A program made the position numbers and the translations under genes. Below, one piece after another: positions 11,976-25,705 of a stretch of DNA of 64,000 nt (position 1 is its first letter; every line of letters starts with the position of its first letter). The notes below the pieces were generated by a model. That model saw nothing but the letters and a program-made list of their open reading frames with translations. It was not told the DNA's origin and searched no databases. This DNA comes from Chionomys nivalis (lineage: Eukaryota; Chordata; Mammalia; Rodentia; Cricetidae): positions 64,972,293 to 65,036,292 of the forward strand of contig NC_080101.1 in NCBI RefSeq assembly GCF_950005125.1. The letters run 5' to 3'.

Positions 11976-13807
11976 TTTAAGCAATAATAAAACACACCTT
12001 ATTTTTCATAGTAGCTTAAAACTAAACATATAGTTGGAACCTAGGCATTTTTATCAATGGCAATTGTGATAAATTTCCTTTTCTGGTATGAAGGATCAAG
12101 AGTGTCGGTATGCAGTGGCTTCTTGTAATGCATTATACTTCCAGCATTTGACACAATTCCCATGACAACATGTGAACCCACTATAGTGACAATCACTTTT
12201 GAGGGTGGGCAAGAATACCTGATATTACATTTCAGGACTAGAGAGATAAGATTTGATTCCATAAAAAGGGACTAAGTCCAACTGTGTCTTTCCCCACAAT
12301 TAGGAATCTTAAGACCACATTGAAAAATACCACACTTGTAAGAATAAAAGTTCTTTCTGAGTTAATCCACAGGATGAGTTGGCCTACAGAAAGATTCCTA
12401 ACACCTTAATTGTGCAAATAGAAACAAATATTTTAACCTGATTGGACCTCAGTTTTGTTACTTGGAGGGATTTGTGATGGATTTGTGATGAAGTATAAAG
12501 GGGTGGTGTAAATTCTTTTGAGTGCTGACCAGTCAGTTTTCTGGAGATGTTTAAGAAGTGTATAGACAGTTTTCTGGAGTGTTTAGAAGTGTACACTTTA
12601 TTGTACACTTATACAAGAATGCAAGAGCAGTTTGTTGCATACTGTGGCAACTTCTCTGAAGGGAATATCAAGGCTGAAGAAGGCCGACAACTATAGGGGC
12701 AGAACAAAGAGGCAACTCACAGAAACGAACGTGGAAGGAGGTGGGGCTGGTGGAAGTGACCTGGCAGAAGAGAGGTTTCTCCTGCCTGAGACCCTCCTCC
12801 TTTATAACACCCCATGGCTAGCTCATTTCATCTTTCAGATTTTAGGTCCAATGAAATCCCTCCAAATATCTTATTGACCTCATTGTCTCTCCATTTTTTC
12901 TAGATATTCCCTATCTATTACTTCAATTTGTTTCTTCAGACCATCTTACGATTGTTAAAATAATCTAGATTTCTTTTTGCAACTTCTTTATTATGTGCTT
13001 TTCCTTTTGGAAAAGAAGATTAAACCTTTATGTATTTTATCCACTTATATAGCTTTAAAAATAAAGAAATGAGACCATGTAAAGATCTGTAAAGAGAAAA
13101 GAACATGGAACATTAAGCATGGTGAGGTGTTGTGGTTTGCGGTGACCCCTCCTGAATCCTGTCTCCTGGGCTTTACTATACCAACTACTTCTAATGTTGA
13201 CTCTGGGGTTGGCTAATGGGACAGCAGCAAACCTTAGAAAAAGGAATCATGCGGGGAAAACAGCCCTGGTTCCATCTCTTCTCAATATGAAATACTGCTA
13301 GGAGATCAAGCATCCCAGACGTGTAAGTAAAGCTTAGAATCTTCCCTTCCTCCAAGATCTTCTACTTAAGTTTAGCTGCATAAGTAAGTCCAGTTAAAAC
13401 CAGGGGAGTGATCCCCTCATCTTACAGAACAATGATAAAAACATTTTTTGCCACTTAAGGTGATGAGGTTTCAGGTGATGTAGTACATGCAAAGAACTGG
13501 AAAGTGGCTAAGACAGAGAAGAGGGGAAAGTACAGAGTTCAGAGAAGTCAATCGGAACCTTGCCCATGCAAACTCATTTCATATTACACATGATGGGAAA
13601 TGATTAACAGATTTAAAAGGAAAGTGTTCAGAATCAAAGAAGCTAGTTAGGAGACTATTTTAGTTACCTGTTGACTAACGGAGGGAGAAGATCCCAGCAC
13701 CAAGCTGCAGGATCAGGACTTTAATGACTTTAGAGAATCTCCAATGTCTTTTCTAGAAACATTCTTTTGGGAGCCTAAGCCTCCATTTTTTTTAAGCCTC
13801 CATTTTA
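11976..13807. other. No confident feature
   Basis: A short local duplication (CAGTTTTCTGGAG twice, 12535-12590) is visible. Otherwise no repeat or exon is recognised. Confidence 0.4.
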
Positions 13808-13890
13808 AATTTTAATGGCTTCTGGTGACTTAACCCATGTCTGTACATGTTAGATAAGTGCTCTACAACTGGGATACATCTCCAGCCATC
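13808..13890 (-). repeat. ID-like tRNA-derived SINE, antisense
   Basis: TTAGATAAGTGCTCTACAAC followed by TACATCTCCAGCC is the reverse complement of an ID-type head (GGCTGGAGATGTA... GAGCACTT). The copy is diverged and lacks an obvious tail. Confidence 0.55.
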
Positions 13891-16330
13891 AAACCTTCAT
13901 CTAGAAAACTGGGAGAACAGCAGACCCCACACAATTTGAGAATAGGAGGCACATTCATCTCACTATGGGAAGAGACCGAATTGTCACCTAGTGCCACAGA
14001 TATAATCTCTGAATAAGTAATACAGTACAATTACACATGAGCCTTTACAGGTCAGAAAGGTGAACTCAAGATGAACTGACATATATTCAAGGACTTACAA
14101 AGAAAAGGGCGACAAACTAATTTAGACTGCCTAATTGGGGAACAGGATATGACCAATGTAAGAGACTGAATTGAAAATATGTGAGAATGTTCATGATATG
14201 GGACATACATGACATGAAATATGATATTATAGTCAAAAGAAGCAAATGAGAGGAAAGAAATGTCTATTATTGGAACACACCTTAGCCCCTTCTCCTATGC
14301 TATGTCCTACCACAAGAAATGTTACCTTCTGTGATAATCATAACCAAATGTTCATTCAAAAAATGAGAACTCCCTAGTCTATTTTTATACTTACTGTTTC
14401 TTGATTTGCTTAAAAGAAAAAAATTAATATATTTTTATTGTAGTTTATGGCTCTTTATGTGTTTTAAGTTATCAACCAGTAGCAAAATGAAGAAAGGTAT
14501 TGTGGCATAGTTATATTGTTGAGTATAAATGGAATCATCTGTATCAACATAGAAAATCCACAAAATGTATTAAATAAGCAAAGAAAGTTACATTGGAGAA
14601 ATGCATATTCTATAATACTAATTGCATGAAGTTTAAAAAATCTTAGCAATAAACAGACAGCTTATAGACCACACAAACAATGTACTTGAGCAATTAACCA
14701 CCAAGTAAAGACTGCAATGACTGTATTTATATGCAAAAAAATGGAAAGAATATGGAAGATTCTCACAGACTTTACCCTAGCTGGGAATGACATCCCCCGT
14801 GGCAATTATAGGTCACAACTGAAAGAAAGTCCACATGAAAGAGAAAGATTTCAAAGGACTAACAAGAACATCAGTGGAGAGAACATGTCCAGAGTTGTCT
14901 CTGAGTACATGAACATTCTGAATGATTTTCAGAGCCAGCCAAGTAAAGATCTGTGGGGCAGGGAGTGAGGATAATCTGGTTTACAGGCTGATGCTATCAA
15001 TCAGTGACTTCACTGGGTAGGCAAGGCCTAGGGAATTGAAGGAACATTTAAAAATAGAACAGTCTAGGTAAGCTAACTCATACTAAACATAAGATTCCAT
15101 GAAATTAAAATGATCATAGCAGGACCTTTCTTATTTTACATGGTGGAGAAAATTGAGAAAAAGAAGATGCCAAGCCTAAACATCAAAGAGGGATTGTCAT
15201 GGAGCTAGAATAGAAGAAGGAAAGGAAGCTGAAGAAAGAGACTGACTTTATTTAGTCATCTTGTTTTCTTTATGTGTTTAAGAGTCTGATAGAAGCAGTT
15301 GCAATGGAATGTCACACACTTCTGTGATAGCCTGATGGACAGCAAGGTCTTTTCATCATCTGAACTCCTTGGGATAGTCTGGGCACACATATACTTTGAA
15401 AACTGAGTTCTATCTGGTTACAACCTTTTTGCTGGTATGGTACATATACACCAATGAGGAGACCAAATTCCTTGGAGGAACATGGAGAACGAATGCTGAT
15501 ATTTCATGAAGATTTTGTTTCTACATATCATTTGGTGGAAAGAAATTAAGTAAGCAAACAGAAAGTATAAAGGTACGGGAAGCATCATTTGAGTCCTAAT
15601 AAATACTTGTCAGTCTTCTCCAGTTCTCTAAATATTTCCTGAAACATAAATCATGAGATTTTCATCCTTTTACTTCCATTCGCCCTACTTATTTGACATA
15701 TTCACTAACTTTTCCTATTTAATAGAAAATTAAGCTCAGATAGACCTTGGTCATGAGGTGATAAATTAATAAGTATATGTGAATATGAAATAAAGACAGT
15801 ACTGATCTTTATTAATCTACAAAGTAATCAAAATTGTTCTGTTCACTCAGCGTTGCACTTCAAAGCAATAAAAGTAGAAGATATCAAAGTTGTTACAACC
15901 AGGTGTAAAATGCAAGGTTTGGTTCCCATCCCCCTACGTTTCCTCTCGATTTTACTTTTGTAAATGGCATTCATAGCATTCTTCTTTCTTGAAAAAGAAA
16001 TCTCATTTCTTTTTGAAGATTTTGTTTCACAAAACCTATATATCTAAGAGCCAGCAAGCTTAATGGCTTAAACCCATCTCCTTTCCATTACCTTCTACAT
16101 CTGCCATGTCCCTTCTGCAGATCCATCCGACTCTGGGTAGGATTTATAAAACTATGAGAGAGATTGGATGTGGGAATAGATAGGGTATCCTTTTGAAAAT
16201 AAACCAAAGAGGGGACAAGAGTTTAAAATGTTTGGATGGTATATTTAGGGTATGATACTCAAAGGAATTAGCTAAATTTTGTATGAAAAAGACCTAGATA
16301 TTTTACTCTTAAACATGGAGATAAGACTGA
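13891..16330. other. No confident feature
   Basis: AT-rich sequence without recognisable exons. The open stretch at 14717-14968 shows no domain. Confidence 0.4.
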
Positions 16331-16405
16331 GGGCTTGATTCAAAATTAGTATGTCCCTAGAATATGAAAGGCTCTGGGTTCAACCCTGGCAACCAACCAC
16401 TTGAC
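16331..16405 (+). repeat. Possible ID-like SINE
   Basis: GAAAGGCTCTGGGTTCAACC at 16366-16385 resembles the B-box half of an ID or tRNA-derived SINE (GGCCCTGGGTTCAATCCC). The head is poorly preserved. Confidence 0.35.
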
Positions 16406-19400
16406 TACCTTAATGGTTAAATGGAATGTGAGTATAATTGTGAGAAGTGAGAATTGAAATAAAATGATGAACAAACAATTTTATTACCACCATGAATAAG
16501 ATTCTGATCTTTTTTTCAAGTGATTATAGTTGGTATAACATGTCTATTCATTACTCTATAAGATATTTTAGGCAACTAAAAATATGTCATACTAGTTGAG
16601 GAAAATATCAGTGCTAATGTCAGCAACTGAAGCCTAAGAAATGACTAAGAACTGAAAATGTTTGTTTTGTCAAAATCATTGCCAATAAAACCATTCATGT
16701 GCATTATCCACCTTAATCCCTCTGTAACACAATAGCACAGAGGTGAGTCAGGTTGATTTTGTTACGAGTTTTATTTTATAGGGGCTATTATGACTGCAGA
16801 GCTTTGCTTAGTTACCAGGGTCACTATTCTGTCACAAATCCATTACTATAGTTTGAGGATACAACAAATGAAACGCCCCCTCACCTAAACACTTGTTTCA
16901 TTCAGGGCAGAGATTCACTACTAATGAGAAAAACTCTAGTTTTCAAAGTTAATTTCAACATAAACCTTTGTCCTTCTAAGTCCTGGGGCATTATGAACTG
17001 CAGAGGAGCAGAGGAGCAGAGTAAATATCTGTTCACATGGCTTAAGAGTGATGCCAAGAGCAACACCAGCCAATCATCATAAACCATGCAGAATCACATT
17101 CAAAGGGCATCTGTAAAAATGTCTTTAAGATCTCCTCAGTCTTTCTGTGTAAAGGTCAGCATGATGGAAATGACTTGTCTGTACTCAGTCCTCCTATCTC
17201 CAAGGGGATATGTGGTTCTTTCCTTCAGTCTTTGTCTTCTCTATGAATGGAATCACCATGATGGAGATCTAGGTCCAGACTCACTGTCTTGGTGTTCCCT
17301 GTCTTCTTCCTCCTTTTTTGGCTCTCAAACGTGAAGACTGTCAATTTTATCTTCACAGGCCCTCTGGAACTCTTTTTGCTCCCTTCATTCTTCGTTGTTG
17401 ACATTGCCACTTACCTGCTGATATAAATTCACATCCTAACTGGCTATGCTGCCTGCTGAGCCTTTGTTCTTTCTTAACAGATTCAAGTCCTACTGAGAAT
17501 AGTCATCCTGAATCTCAATTCTAATTACCACATTAATGGTTTCCTTGCAAAAATGGAGAACAGCATCTCTGACAAGCACCTTAAATCCATTCTTCCAGAA
17601 TACTTTGGGAGTTCCTTTCTATGCTTCAATTTTTAGTAAAACAGGACTTTCTGTTATCTCTAAATCTAGTCCGCATGCTTCCTGCCACCTTCAGGCTTTG
17701 TTACACATTTTACTCTTGTGTAAACTTCCATCTTAAACACATATTCACATAGGAAAATCCAAGAACCTCTTACATAGCAGGTACAGTAGTGCCCTATTAT
17801 TTATGAGGTACTTCCAAGGTCCTCTAAAAACACATGTCTGAAAACACATGAATGGCACAAAAATCTGTAAATACTGTTTCCTCCTATAATATGTGCATAA
17901 TAATATTTACAGATTACATTAAGCATGAAGTTACACTAGGCATGAAGTTAGTAAAAATCTAATAGCAAACTAAAATTTCAAGTTTTCATAAAATTATGCA
18001 GATACTGTACTTTCCTCATTAATTTTTCTCCTTGAGGTGATATATATGATACAGTATCTACATGATGTGCTGCTCTGCAAGCTTAGGTCACTATGATAGA
18101 GATACTTGAGGACAAGTTTTGCAATTCCAAGTAGCCAATTTGATACCAAGAAGCCTACTAAGTGGATTATGTCAACAACATGGATACACACAGACCACAG
18201 GGTGAGTCCCATTCCAGGAAGAATGAAGGGGGAAGGAACAAGAGCTTTTGATTTTTACAACACTGAAAAGAGTATGTGACTTAAAACTTATCAATTATTC
18301 ATTTCTGCAAATTTCTATTTAATAATTTGGGACTGCAATTGGCCACGGGTAACTTAACAGTTATAAGATAGGAAGAGCTGATAAGGGAACCATACAGTAT
18401 TTGCTTAGTGAAGGTATTCATGAAATTTATACTGTCTCAGATTGAAAGACATTGCCACATTGCCACTGAATTTGTTTTGTATCTTTTTGACACTTTTCTC
18501 ATTGAAATTACTTTCATGCATGTACTTCTCTCTCCTACACATAGCAAAGTTTTTGAGGTTAGAAGCTGAATCTTATCCCTCTTACATATTTTGCATTATT
18601 CTTCATTTATACTCTGTGTTAGCATGAATGAAACAGTAATTTTTTCATTTATTTCATAGGAGATTAGTGAAAATATGAACAAACCCTTTAAGCCCACTCA
18701 AGAATAAGAGATCTATAATAGTGGATTTTTCAGGTAAATAAGATGGTACTTGGATACAGGAAGCCAAGAAAAAACTCTGGAAACCAGTATCTTAATAGAC
18801 CATTTTCAGGAAAGACATACCATCTCACGGTCTAAGACTTAGTCTAATCTTAGAACCAGAAAGCTGAATCCTCCTCTCTGGAGAATAAATACGTTTCAGT
18901 TTTTAATAGATGACAAACTGTCACAGAGCTGAGGGTATCAAATTAGCCCAAACATTAGCCACTCTCAAGAGCCAGCAAAGAGGCATGTGGAGAGATGTGC
19001 TGTGGTTGGGACTAGTACTTGCTCTCCAGTCATGGTATTGGCAGCAACAACTGTTCATGTCTCTGAAGGCAGCCCTTGCTTTCCCCAGTCAGACAAGAGA
19101 CAGATGTGACAAGCTAAAAGCTATCAGATGAGCTGGTGAGGTGGGTAGTCATCTGGGCAGGGCATCAGAAAAGGACTCCACTCTCCTCTGGAGATAATGT
19201 TGAAAGGGTATAGAGCAAGATGATGAGATGGGTCATTGTTGATCTATAAATAGACTAGGAAATTTCAGACCAAATTACAACATTGAATAGAGAGACAATA
19301 TTGCATCTTTTATGAAAAAAGAAGAGGCCTTCATGGGGGTAAATTTGCATGTGCTACATTTCAGAGCGCTATGAACAAATTATAGGCACATAAATCTAGA

Positions 19401-22254
19401 AGGAGCTAGGTTGGGCTCACATAAGAGATGATGAAAGGTGAGGTTACATGATGCTGAAACTTTGCCTGACCTGATAAACCTCTGAGACTTAAGAAAGAGA
19501 ACCTGACTGCACTCAGCCTCACTAGCTTTATTATGGGAAAAGGAATTTCTCACATTGCAGGCTGGGGACACCAAATATGGGCTTCATGCAGCATCATCTA
19601 CACTTGATCTTACACAGAGCTTTTTCTTCCAGTGTCCTTCAGAGAACTGGGAGATCGATCGCTTTGTGTATTTTGCTTGTATTTTATTATAGATAAATTT
19701 GTAGAAAGTTGATATATTTTAAGTATTATTTTAAATTCCTCATCTCTTTGCTTTCAGTATCATATTATTAATGTGTTTCTAAGCAGAGGGTGAAGAACTA
19801 AAACCATATAGTTGAGAATGACTAAGATATTGGGAAGGATGGCAGCTTGATTGTACACCCACTGACTTCTCCTGGTCAGTATTACACCCAAAAGATTCAG
19901 ACAGTAGTATAACAAAATCAGTGAGCCTCTGAGATACAGTCTCAATACCAAACAGGTGTGCACCTCATTGTTTGAGACTCAGGCAGAAGACAGGAGCTCC
20001 TCAATGAGTGGAGAGCTAATCTATTAGTTTTGATTGCAACTCTGAGCCCCAACTTCATGAGTGGGTCCAAACACTTAAACTAAGACTATCCTTCAGTCTG
20101 GGAAAATTCACCTTTCAGTTTCTAGTGAGAACACCAGCAGCTCTTGAGAGGAACTGTGACCCTGAGTTGAACTGCTGTTTGACCACATACTGAGAACTGG
20201 AAGAGCCCACTATACCCTTCCTTATCAGTAACATCAGGGTATTAGTCTCTTTCCCACAGACTCATGGAGGTCTTCTGACTCTTTGGTAAAAATTTTCAAT
20301 GGTAATAACGGGAGAAAAGATGACCTGAAGGAACAGTGGGTCAGAAAATGCAAAATGAAACCCTGGGAGACACAGAGATGGAGAAACCAGGAAATTGATA
20401 TTTTTCCATGTAGAACTATAAAGAGCACAAACAATTACTTTATAGACTATTTATAAATTATGAATTGACATAGAGTAGTACCTTACACTTCAGTTTTCCA
20501 AACCCACTAAGAACTTAAAAGGAGTAAATGGAGATAAATATGTTAGAATGCTAACTGAAGAACAGGTGTTCAAAAATCTAATAGGGGATGGATGATATAA
20601 GGTAACTGTACTTCTGTTATTTTATCTGTAAAGGCTTAGTTTCTGAACAGTAGCATACAATGATCCTGATTCTGTATATGAAGTTTTCTGCACATACAAT
20701 TTTATACCCTCAGTGACATAAGAGTTCACGGGTAGACACAGTCAGGGGCTGTGACCCTGAAAGGCCCATGATTGGAAGGAAGGAAAGGCTACCAAACTTT
20801 ACTTCATTCATATCTGAGTTATTTGGTGATTACAATGAACATAGACTTAAAAATATTCATTTATTTTTTCAAAAGTCTTATATTTTAAAACACAAGAGAA
20901 AAATAGGTTTCTATAGTTTTTTTGACCTATTGACAGTTAAGATGCTATGCAATTTTTAAATACTACTTTGCTGTCTCATATAAGTAAAAAAAAAATTCCC
21001 AACCAGATAAACACACGGAAAAGACATTTTATTTTATTGTTTTTGCATGATGATGATACTCTTGGGAGATAAAGGAGTACTTGTTTGGAGAAAAATCTGA
21101 GGTTTGGAGAAACCAAGTAATCAATATTAGTGAACTCCATGGCATAAGAAATTAAAACTAAGTGATTGGAAAAGAAAATCTCAGGATAATCTTTGGAGAA
21201 TGATACTCTTTACCACGTGCCTTTCAACCACTGGCTCTGAGACAGCAGTATGCATTAGAACTATCTGGAATGTTGTGAAAGGTTACTGCCCTACTTCACC
21301 ACCAGTGTAAGTAGGTCTGGGTGAAAGCTGGGGTGGTGTACTCGTTCTTAGTATCCAAGTGAAGTTGGTGATGTTGGCCTAAGGATTGTACTTACATAAC
21401 CACTGCTTTACATTATTTTTATTCCTTTTCTCAAACATGGCTGAAATTTCCAGACAGTCTTCTATTGTAAATATGATCCCAAAGATAAGTGTTCAAGACA
21501 TGAGGCTCCAGATTTGTCACTATCATCTGCCCACGGGGCTTCTCTCTCAGAAACCAAATCTGCCCTTCTATGTGGACCAGTACCATCCCCCTGGAGTGAG
21601 CTTCAGAGAAAGGATCTTTTAGGTCTTAAGGTGTCTACAGGAAGGCTCAGCAAAGCTTTTCTTTCAGTTTGGGTTTGTTGCTGCTGCTTGATGCCATTTC
21701 AGGAGACCTAAGAACATTTCTAAGCAAAGTAGCCTCCCCCTCCACACCCCCATTGCCTCAAACCCTATCTTTGTGCTCTTTCCATCTCATTATATTGTAC
21801 AACGTAATTGTATGGCCATTGCAGATATACTTTCAAATTGTATGTTTACTTTGTAAAAGCAATTGCTTTAGGGAAACCAGAGGTCAGAATGGCAGTTGGG
21901 TGCCAGATCTAAGAAAATGAGGCTTTGCTCTCATCGCTCCTTGCTTGCATCAGATATCATCTTCCTTGTTCCACGCTCACTGTTTTCTGATGCTATCCCT
22001 TGGCTATTCTACTCTGGAGAGTATCTAGCTTGCCTTGGATGTATCTGACTCTTGTCCCCAAACTAAACCTCCCTGAATTTGAATACTTAACAATCTTGAT
22101 ACAATTTTACAGTAGGTTGTGAAGGGGAATATAGCTTAAAAAGAAAGTTTCTTCCAATTTAACCTGTGCTTTACATGAAAATTTTAAGCTCAAAAACCAT
22201 TACATAGGGGAATACATTTCCCTCAGTGGACTGTCTCAATCAGTTTCAGTCCAG
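16406..22254. other. No confident feature
   Basis: About 5.8 kb of mostly AT-rich DNA. No open stretch longer than about 85 codons shows a family signature, and I recognise no young repeat. It may contain intronic regulatory DNA of Car1, but the sequence alone does not let me point to it. Confidence 0.4.
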
Positions 22255-22262
22255 GGAGAGAC

Positions 22263-22295
<33 letters not shown>

Positions 22296-22340
22296 CAGAG
22301 ACAGAGAGACAGACAGAGAGAGACAGAGAGAGAGAGAGAA
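22255..22340. repeat. (GAGACA)n / (GA)n simple repeat
   Basis: An imperfect run of GAGA and GAGACA units covers about 85 bp. The apparent Ser-Leu-Val open stretch on the minus strand here is only the translation of this repeat. Confidence 0.9.
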
Positions 22341-22899
22341 AATTGGAGCAGTTCCCCAGTGTTTCTCACATCACAGCACATCAGCTTAAGATGAGGTGAG
22401 GGTTGTGTTTGTGAGGATGCGAGCAATATTCTCCTTTGAAAGACCCCAAGAAATCCCTAAGAAGGAGGTGAATGTGACCCTACACAGTAAAATACATCCT
22501 TACGTTGTTGCCCCAAGAGCTGGACCCATGCTAACCTATTTTTTACAGACTAGAAGTAACATTTAATTATGGTTAAGAAACCCTTTGGTTCTAGCTCTGT
22601 AAGTAGAGAGCAGGATAAAAGTTCAACAAATAGCCAAGCATAGTATGGCAAAGTTAGGTTCTGAGGATTTGCGGCTAGATCAGGGGTAGGAGTCTAGCAG
22701 ACCAGTTTTTACAGAGAAATAACAGGGTACCACTCTTTTGTAATCAGGACTGGAAGTGACAGTGTGGGGGATGGATGATGAACCAGCTGCCTGAACTGGC
22801 TATGTTGTTTTATAAAACAAGCTATTTTATCTATACAACCTATAATTCATAAGCCAATCAGGTTTTGTTTTTCTTATATTTATCTAAATGTCTGTCATA
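22341..22899. other. No confident feature
   Basis: Unremarkable DNA with no recognised gene or repeat. Confidence 0.4.
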
Positions 22900-23640
22900 T
22901 GGCAGTGTGGAAAGATGAGAAATAATCCCCCTTCCCCCTCGCCCTTACCACCTGTAACAGATGAGAGAGGTTACCCCCCCACACCAGCTGAGGACTCAGG
23001 AAACAGGCCCTACCCCTCGTCTAGGCAGCACAGCAGACCTGCCCAGTGGTCTGAGGTAAGCGTGACCTAGCCATGATATTATGAGCAAAGGAGAGCTGTG
23101 CCCGATTACTCATCAGACACGTGGTAGCTTAGACAGAGGAGAGGTGCCCTCTCCCCAGCCTCCCAGCCATCAACACTAGAAACAGGTGGAGGATCTGGTC
23201 CTGGGGTCGTAAGAGCAGGAGGGCTGTTTCTGTCCCTCACCAGCTGTGGCACTTCGAAGAGTGGCACCTGTATGTCACCTGGACTATACAACAGAGCTGG
23301 CCCTAAAGGTATAGGTGTGGGAGAGCTGACTATGAGGGTGTGAAAAGTGAACCTGCCCCACTTCCTGCTCATTGCTGTAAGAGGTGAATTAGCTGGGGCA
23401 ATGCTGGAGAGCTCACCCTGGCGGGGAGAGCTGGTTGGTGGACCAACTCTACAGCACCCGGACCCAGAACCAGGATTATGTCTTGGTCTGTCCCAACATG
23501 CACCCTTTTTATGACATGCTGGAGCACGTGAAGGGATCTGACGTGCAGACCCAAAGCTGAAGGATATTTACAACGCAGGCAACAACAGGATATCCAAGAA
23601 ATACCCTAGTGAAGGCCCCGCACCAATGGTGCAATAGAAA
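22900..23640. repeat. Unclassified GC-richer block with recurring GAGAGCTG words
   Basis: Compared with its AT-rich surroundings this block is clearly GC-richer. It repeats variants of GAGAGCTGGCCCTG at 23289-23303, 23311-23325, 23407-23422 and 23425-23435. That is compatible with an old dispersed rodent repeat, which I cannot name. Open stretches on both strands are interrupted and show no protein family, so I do not call a gene or a processed pseudogene. Confidence 0.4.
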
Positions 23641-24356
23641 CCAGAGGCCTCGAATGACTCCTTGAAATGAACACTTGCAAGTAAAGATGTATGGATAAAG
23701 TATGCATGACTCACTGTATCATACTACAGCTTCCATTATGATATTTTAAATTTCTTTTCTTTTTTCTCTTAAATTTTGTTTTGTTTTTGGCAGTGCAGGG
23801 CAGAGAGTGGATACGAAGGGATGGTGAAATGAATGGATTAGAATGCATGATGTAGAAGACAAATAGAATAAAAAATACACATAAAAACGTTTATACTGAT
23901 TCTCTTGCCTTTGAAAAATTCAAGACCCTCTTAGCTTGGTAATGGAAATCATGGCTATTAGCTTTGCTCAGACTGCATTAGCCATCTGGAGATAAGAAAG
24001 GAAGTGACCATGACCACCAGGGGACAGTAAGTCAGGGGAAGTCACACCAAGCCTCTATACTCAGAAATATCTTTAGTAGGACTAAAACTTTCACAATCTT
24101 GAAAATACAATTTCAAGGCAGTGTTCTATTTTAACTTTGTAAATGAAAGGATCTGGAGCTCCTTCAGTCACCTTTGGCAGCTGCTTCAGACAGGAAGTAA
24201 AATATTCTGCCTCACTTATAGAAGCAAAGAACTCAGTTACAACTTCTTGACCTTCTTGACCTAGGAAAGTAGGGGAGATTTTTATACATATAGACTAACT
24301 AGAAAGTAATCTCAATTTCCAGGAAATGACAATTACTGTCAACATTGATGACAATT
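23641..24356. other. No confident feature
   Basis: Nothing recognised apart from a short T-rich run near 23755-23790. Confidence 0.4.
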
Positions 24357-24550
24357 GGGCTGGTGAGATGGCTTAGTGGGTAAAAGTAGCTGCCACCAAG
24401 CCTTGACAACCTAAGTTTGATTCCTCGGGCCCACATGGTAGTTGGAGAGAACAAACTCTTGCAAGTTGTTCTCTGACCTCTACTTATTCTCCATAGCATG
24501 TGTACACACCACAAAACATACATAAAATAAATACATGCAAAAAATTTATA
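24357..24550 (+). repeat. B2 SINE
   Basis: It starts with GCTGGTGAGATGGCTTAGTG (tRNA-derived A-box region), followed by AAGTTTGATTCC (B-box-like), CCCACATGGTAGTTGGAGAG, GTTGTTCTCTGACCTC and a CATAAAATAAATACATGC tail. This is a nearly complete copy. Confidence 0.9.
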
Positions 24551-25343
24551 AATGAATGATAGTTTGCACTACTATATATAGGAATACATTGTCACTCCTT
24601 TGCTTTCTTTTCTCAGCTAATATTTCTTTTTATTGTTTTTCTTAAATGATTTTAACCTGACCTACATGGAAAATACATCATTTCAAATTTTTATTATTAT
24701 ATAAAAACACAAAGGCAGATTAAAGTATAAATGAAATATAAATAAAAACCTTTGCTGTGTTCATGTAGATCTATGATTAAATTTATGTTTTTCTTATTAA
24801 TTGAGGTACTTTGGGGACTTTTCATTTGAGGTCATAATTCTATCATCTTTGCATGCCTTGATCTAGATCCATCTAGAATGAAAGCAGTTTTTAGACATTG
24901 AAGGCTTCCATGGCACATGTCACAAGTCACCAGATTCTGTGGCACTGCTCAGGTAGATTTTGCCCACTGCAAATATTTGTCTAGACCCACACCCACAGAG
25001 ATACTGCAATTTATAACTTTATGAGAAAAATAAAATCATTTTCTGAGCACAGTGAAGCTGTTTTAAGGAATGAGAACAATAAAGGTTTTAACATTGATAA
25101 AGATTTCATTGCATTCAGTGGGTTATAGAGCAGTAAGGCTCTTATAATGACCTTTGGTTCCTTAATGAGAAGTGCCTCAGGGATCACTATGGTCAAAACA
25201 GTTTGCCCTGGGTTTCACAGATTATTTTGTGTACGACAGCAGTAAAAAAAAAAAATACTGACTGTGTGTTAGACTATGAGCTATTGAAGAGAAAATTATG
25301 CAAGAGAGAGATGTGAAAACAAGTAAAAGTGAAAGGCGGGTTG
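24551..25343. other. No confident feature
   Basis: AT-rich DNA without recognised elements. Confidence 0.4.
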
Positions 25344-25705
25344 ATGTGCGATTCCACTCTGTACGCTGCGTGTTTTATTACCATTGATTAATAAAAAAAA
25401 GTGGCTTTGGACCTGTGGCAGTGCAGAATAGGGCTAGGCAGGAAAACTAAAATGAATTCTGGGAGGAAGGAGACAGAGTCAGGGAGACACCATGTAGTTG
25501 CTGAAGGAGAAAGATACCCTGGAACCTTAACAGTAAAATATAAAATAATATAATGGGTTAATTTAAGATATAATAGTTAGCTAGCAATATGCCTTAGTGA
25601 TTGGTTGGCCAATCACTGTTGTAATTAATACAGTTTTTGTGTGATTAATTCATGTCTGAGCTGCTGGGAACGAAGAAGCAGCCTCTGCCTACGGCATATC
25701 TTTCT
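25344..25705 (+). mobile_element. Solo-type ERV LTR (class II, RMER17-like)
   Basis: The order of words is that of the rodent ERVK-like LTR family also seen at 35-37 kb: GCGTGTTTTATTACCATTGA, TTAATAAAAAAAAGTGGCTT (polyadenylation signal region), GGCAGTGCAGAATAGGGCTA, GAATTCTGGGAGGAAGGAGA, GGGTTAATTTAAGATATAAT, and TTTTTGTGTGATTAATTCAT near the 3' end. No internal viral sequence adjoins it. The exact termini and any target duplication are unclear. The family name is from memory. Confidence 0.6.

Noticed and set aside
22223..22426. A minus-strand protein rich in Ser, Leu and Val
   Set aside because: It is the translation of the GAGACA simple repeat.
23380..23560. A processed pseudogene in the GC-richer block
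   Set aside because: A + strand frame reads without stops for about 55 codons, but I recognise no protein, there is no poly-A tail, and the flanking words recur like a dispersed repeat.
24357..24430. A tRNA gene at the head of the B2 elements
   Set aside because: The A and B box similarity is that of tRNA-derived SINEs; no full cloverleaf follows, and the SINE body continues downstream.
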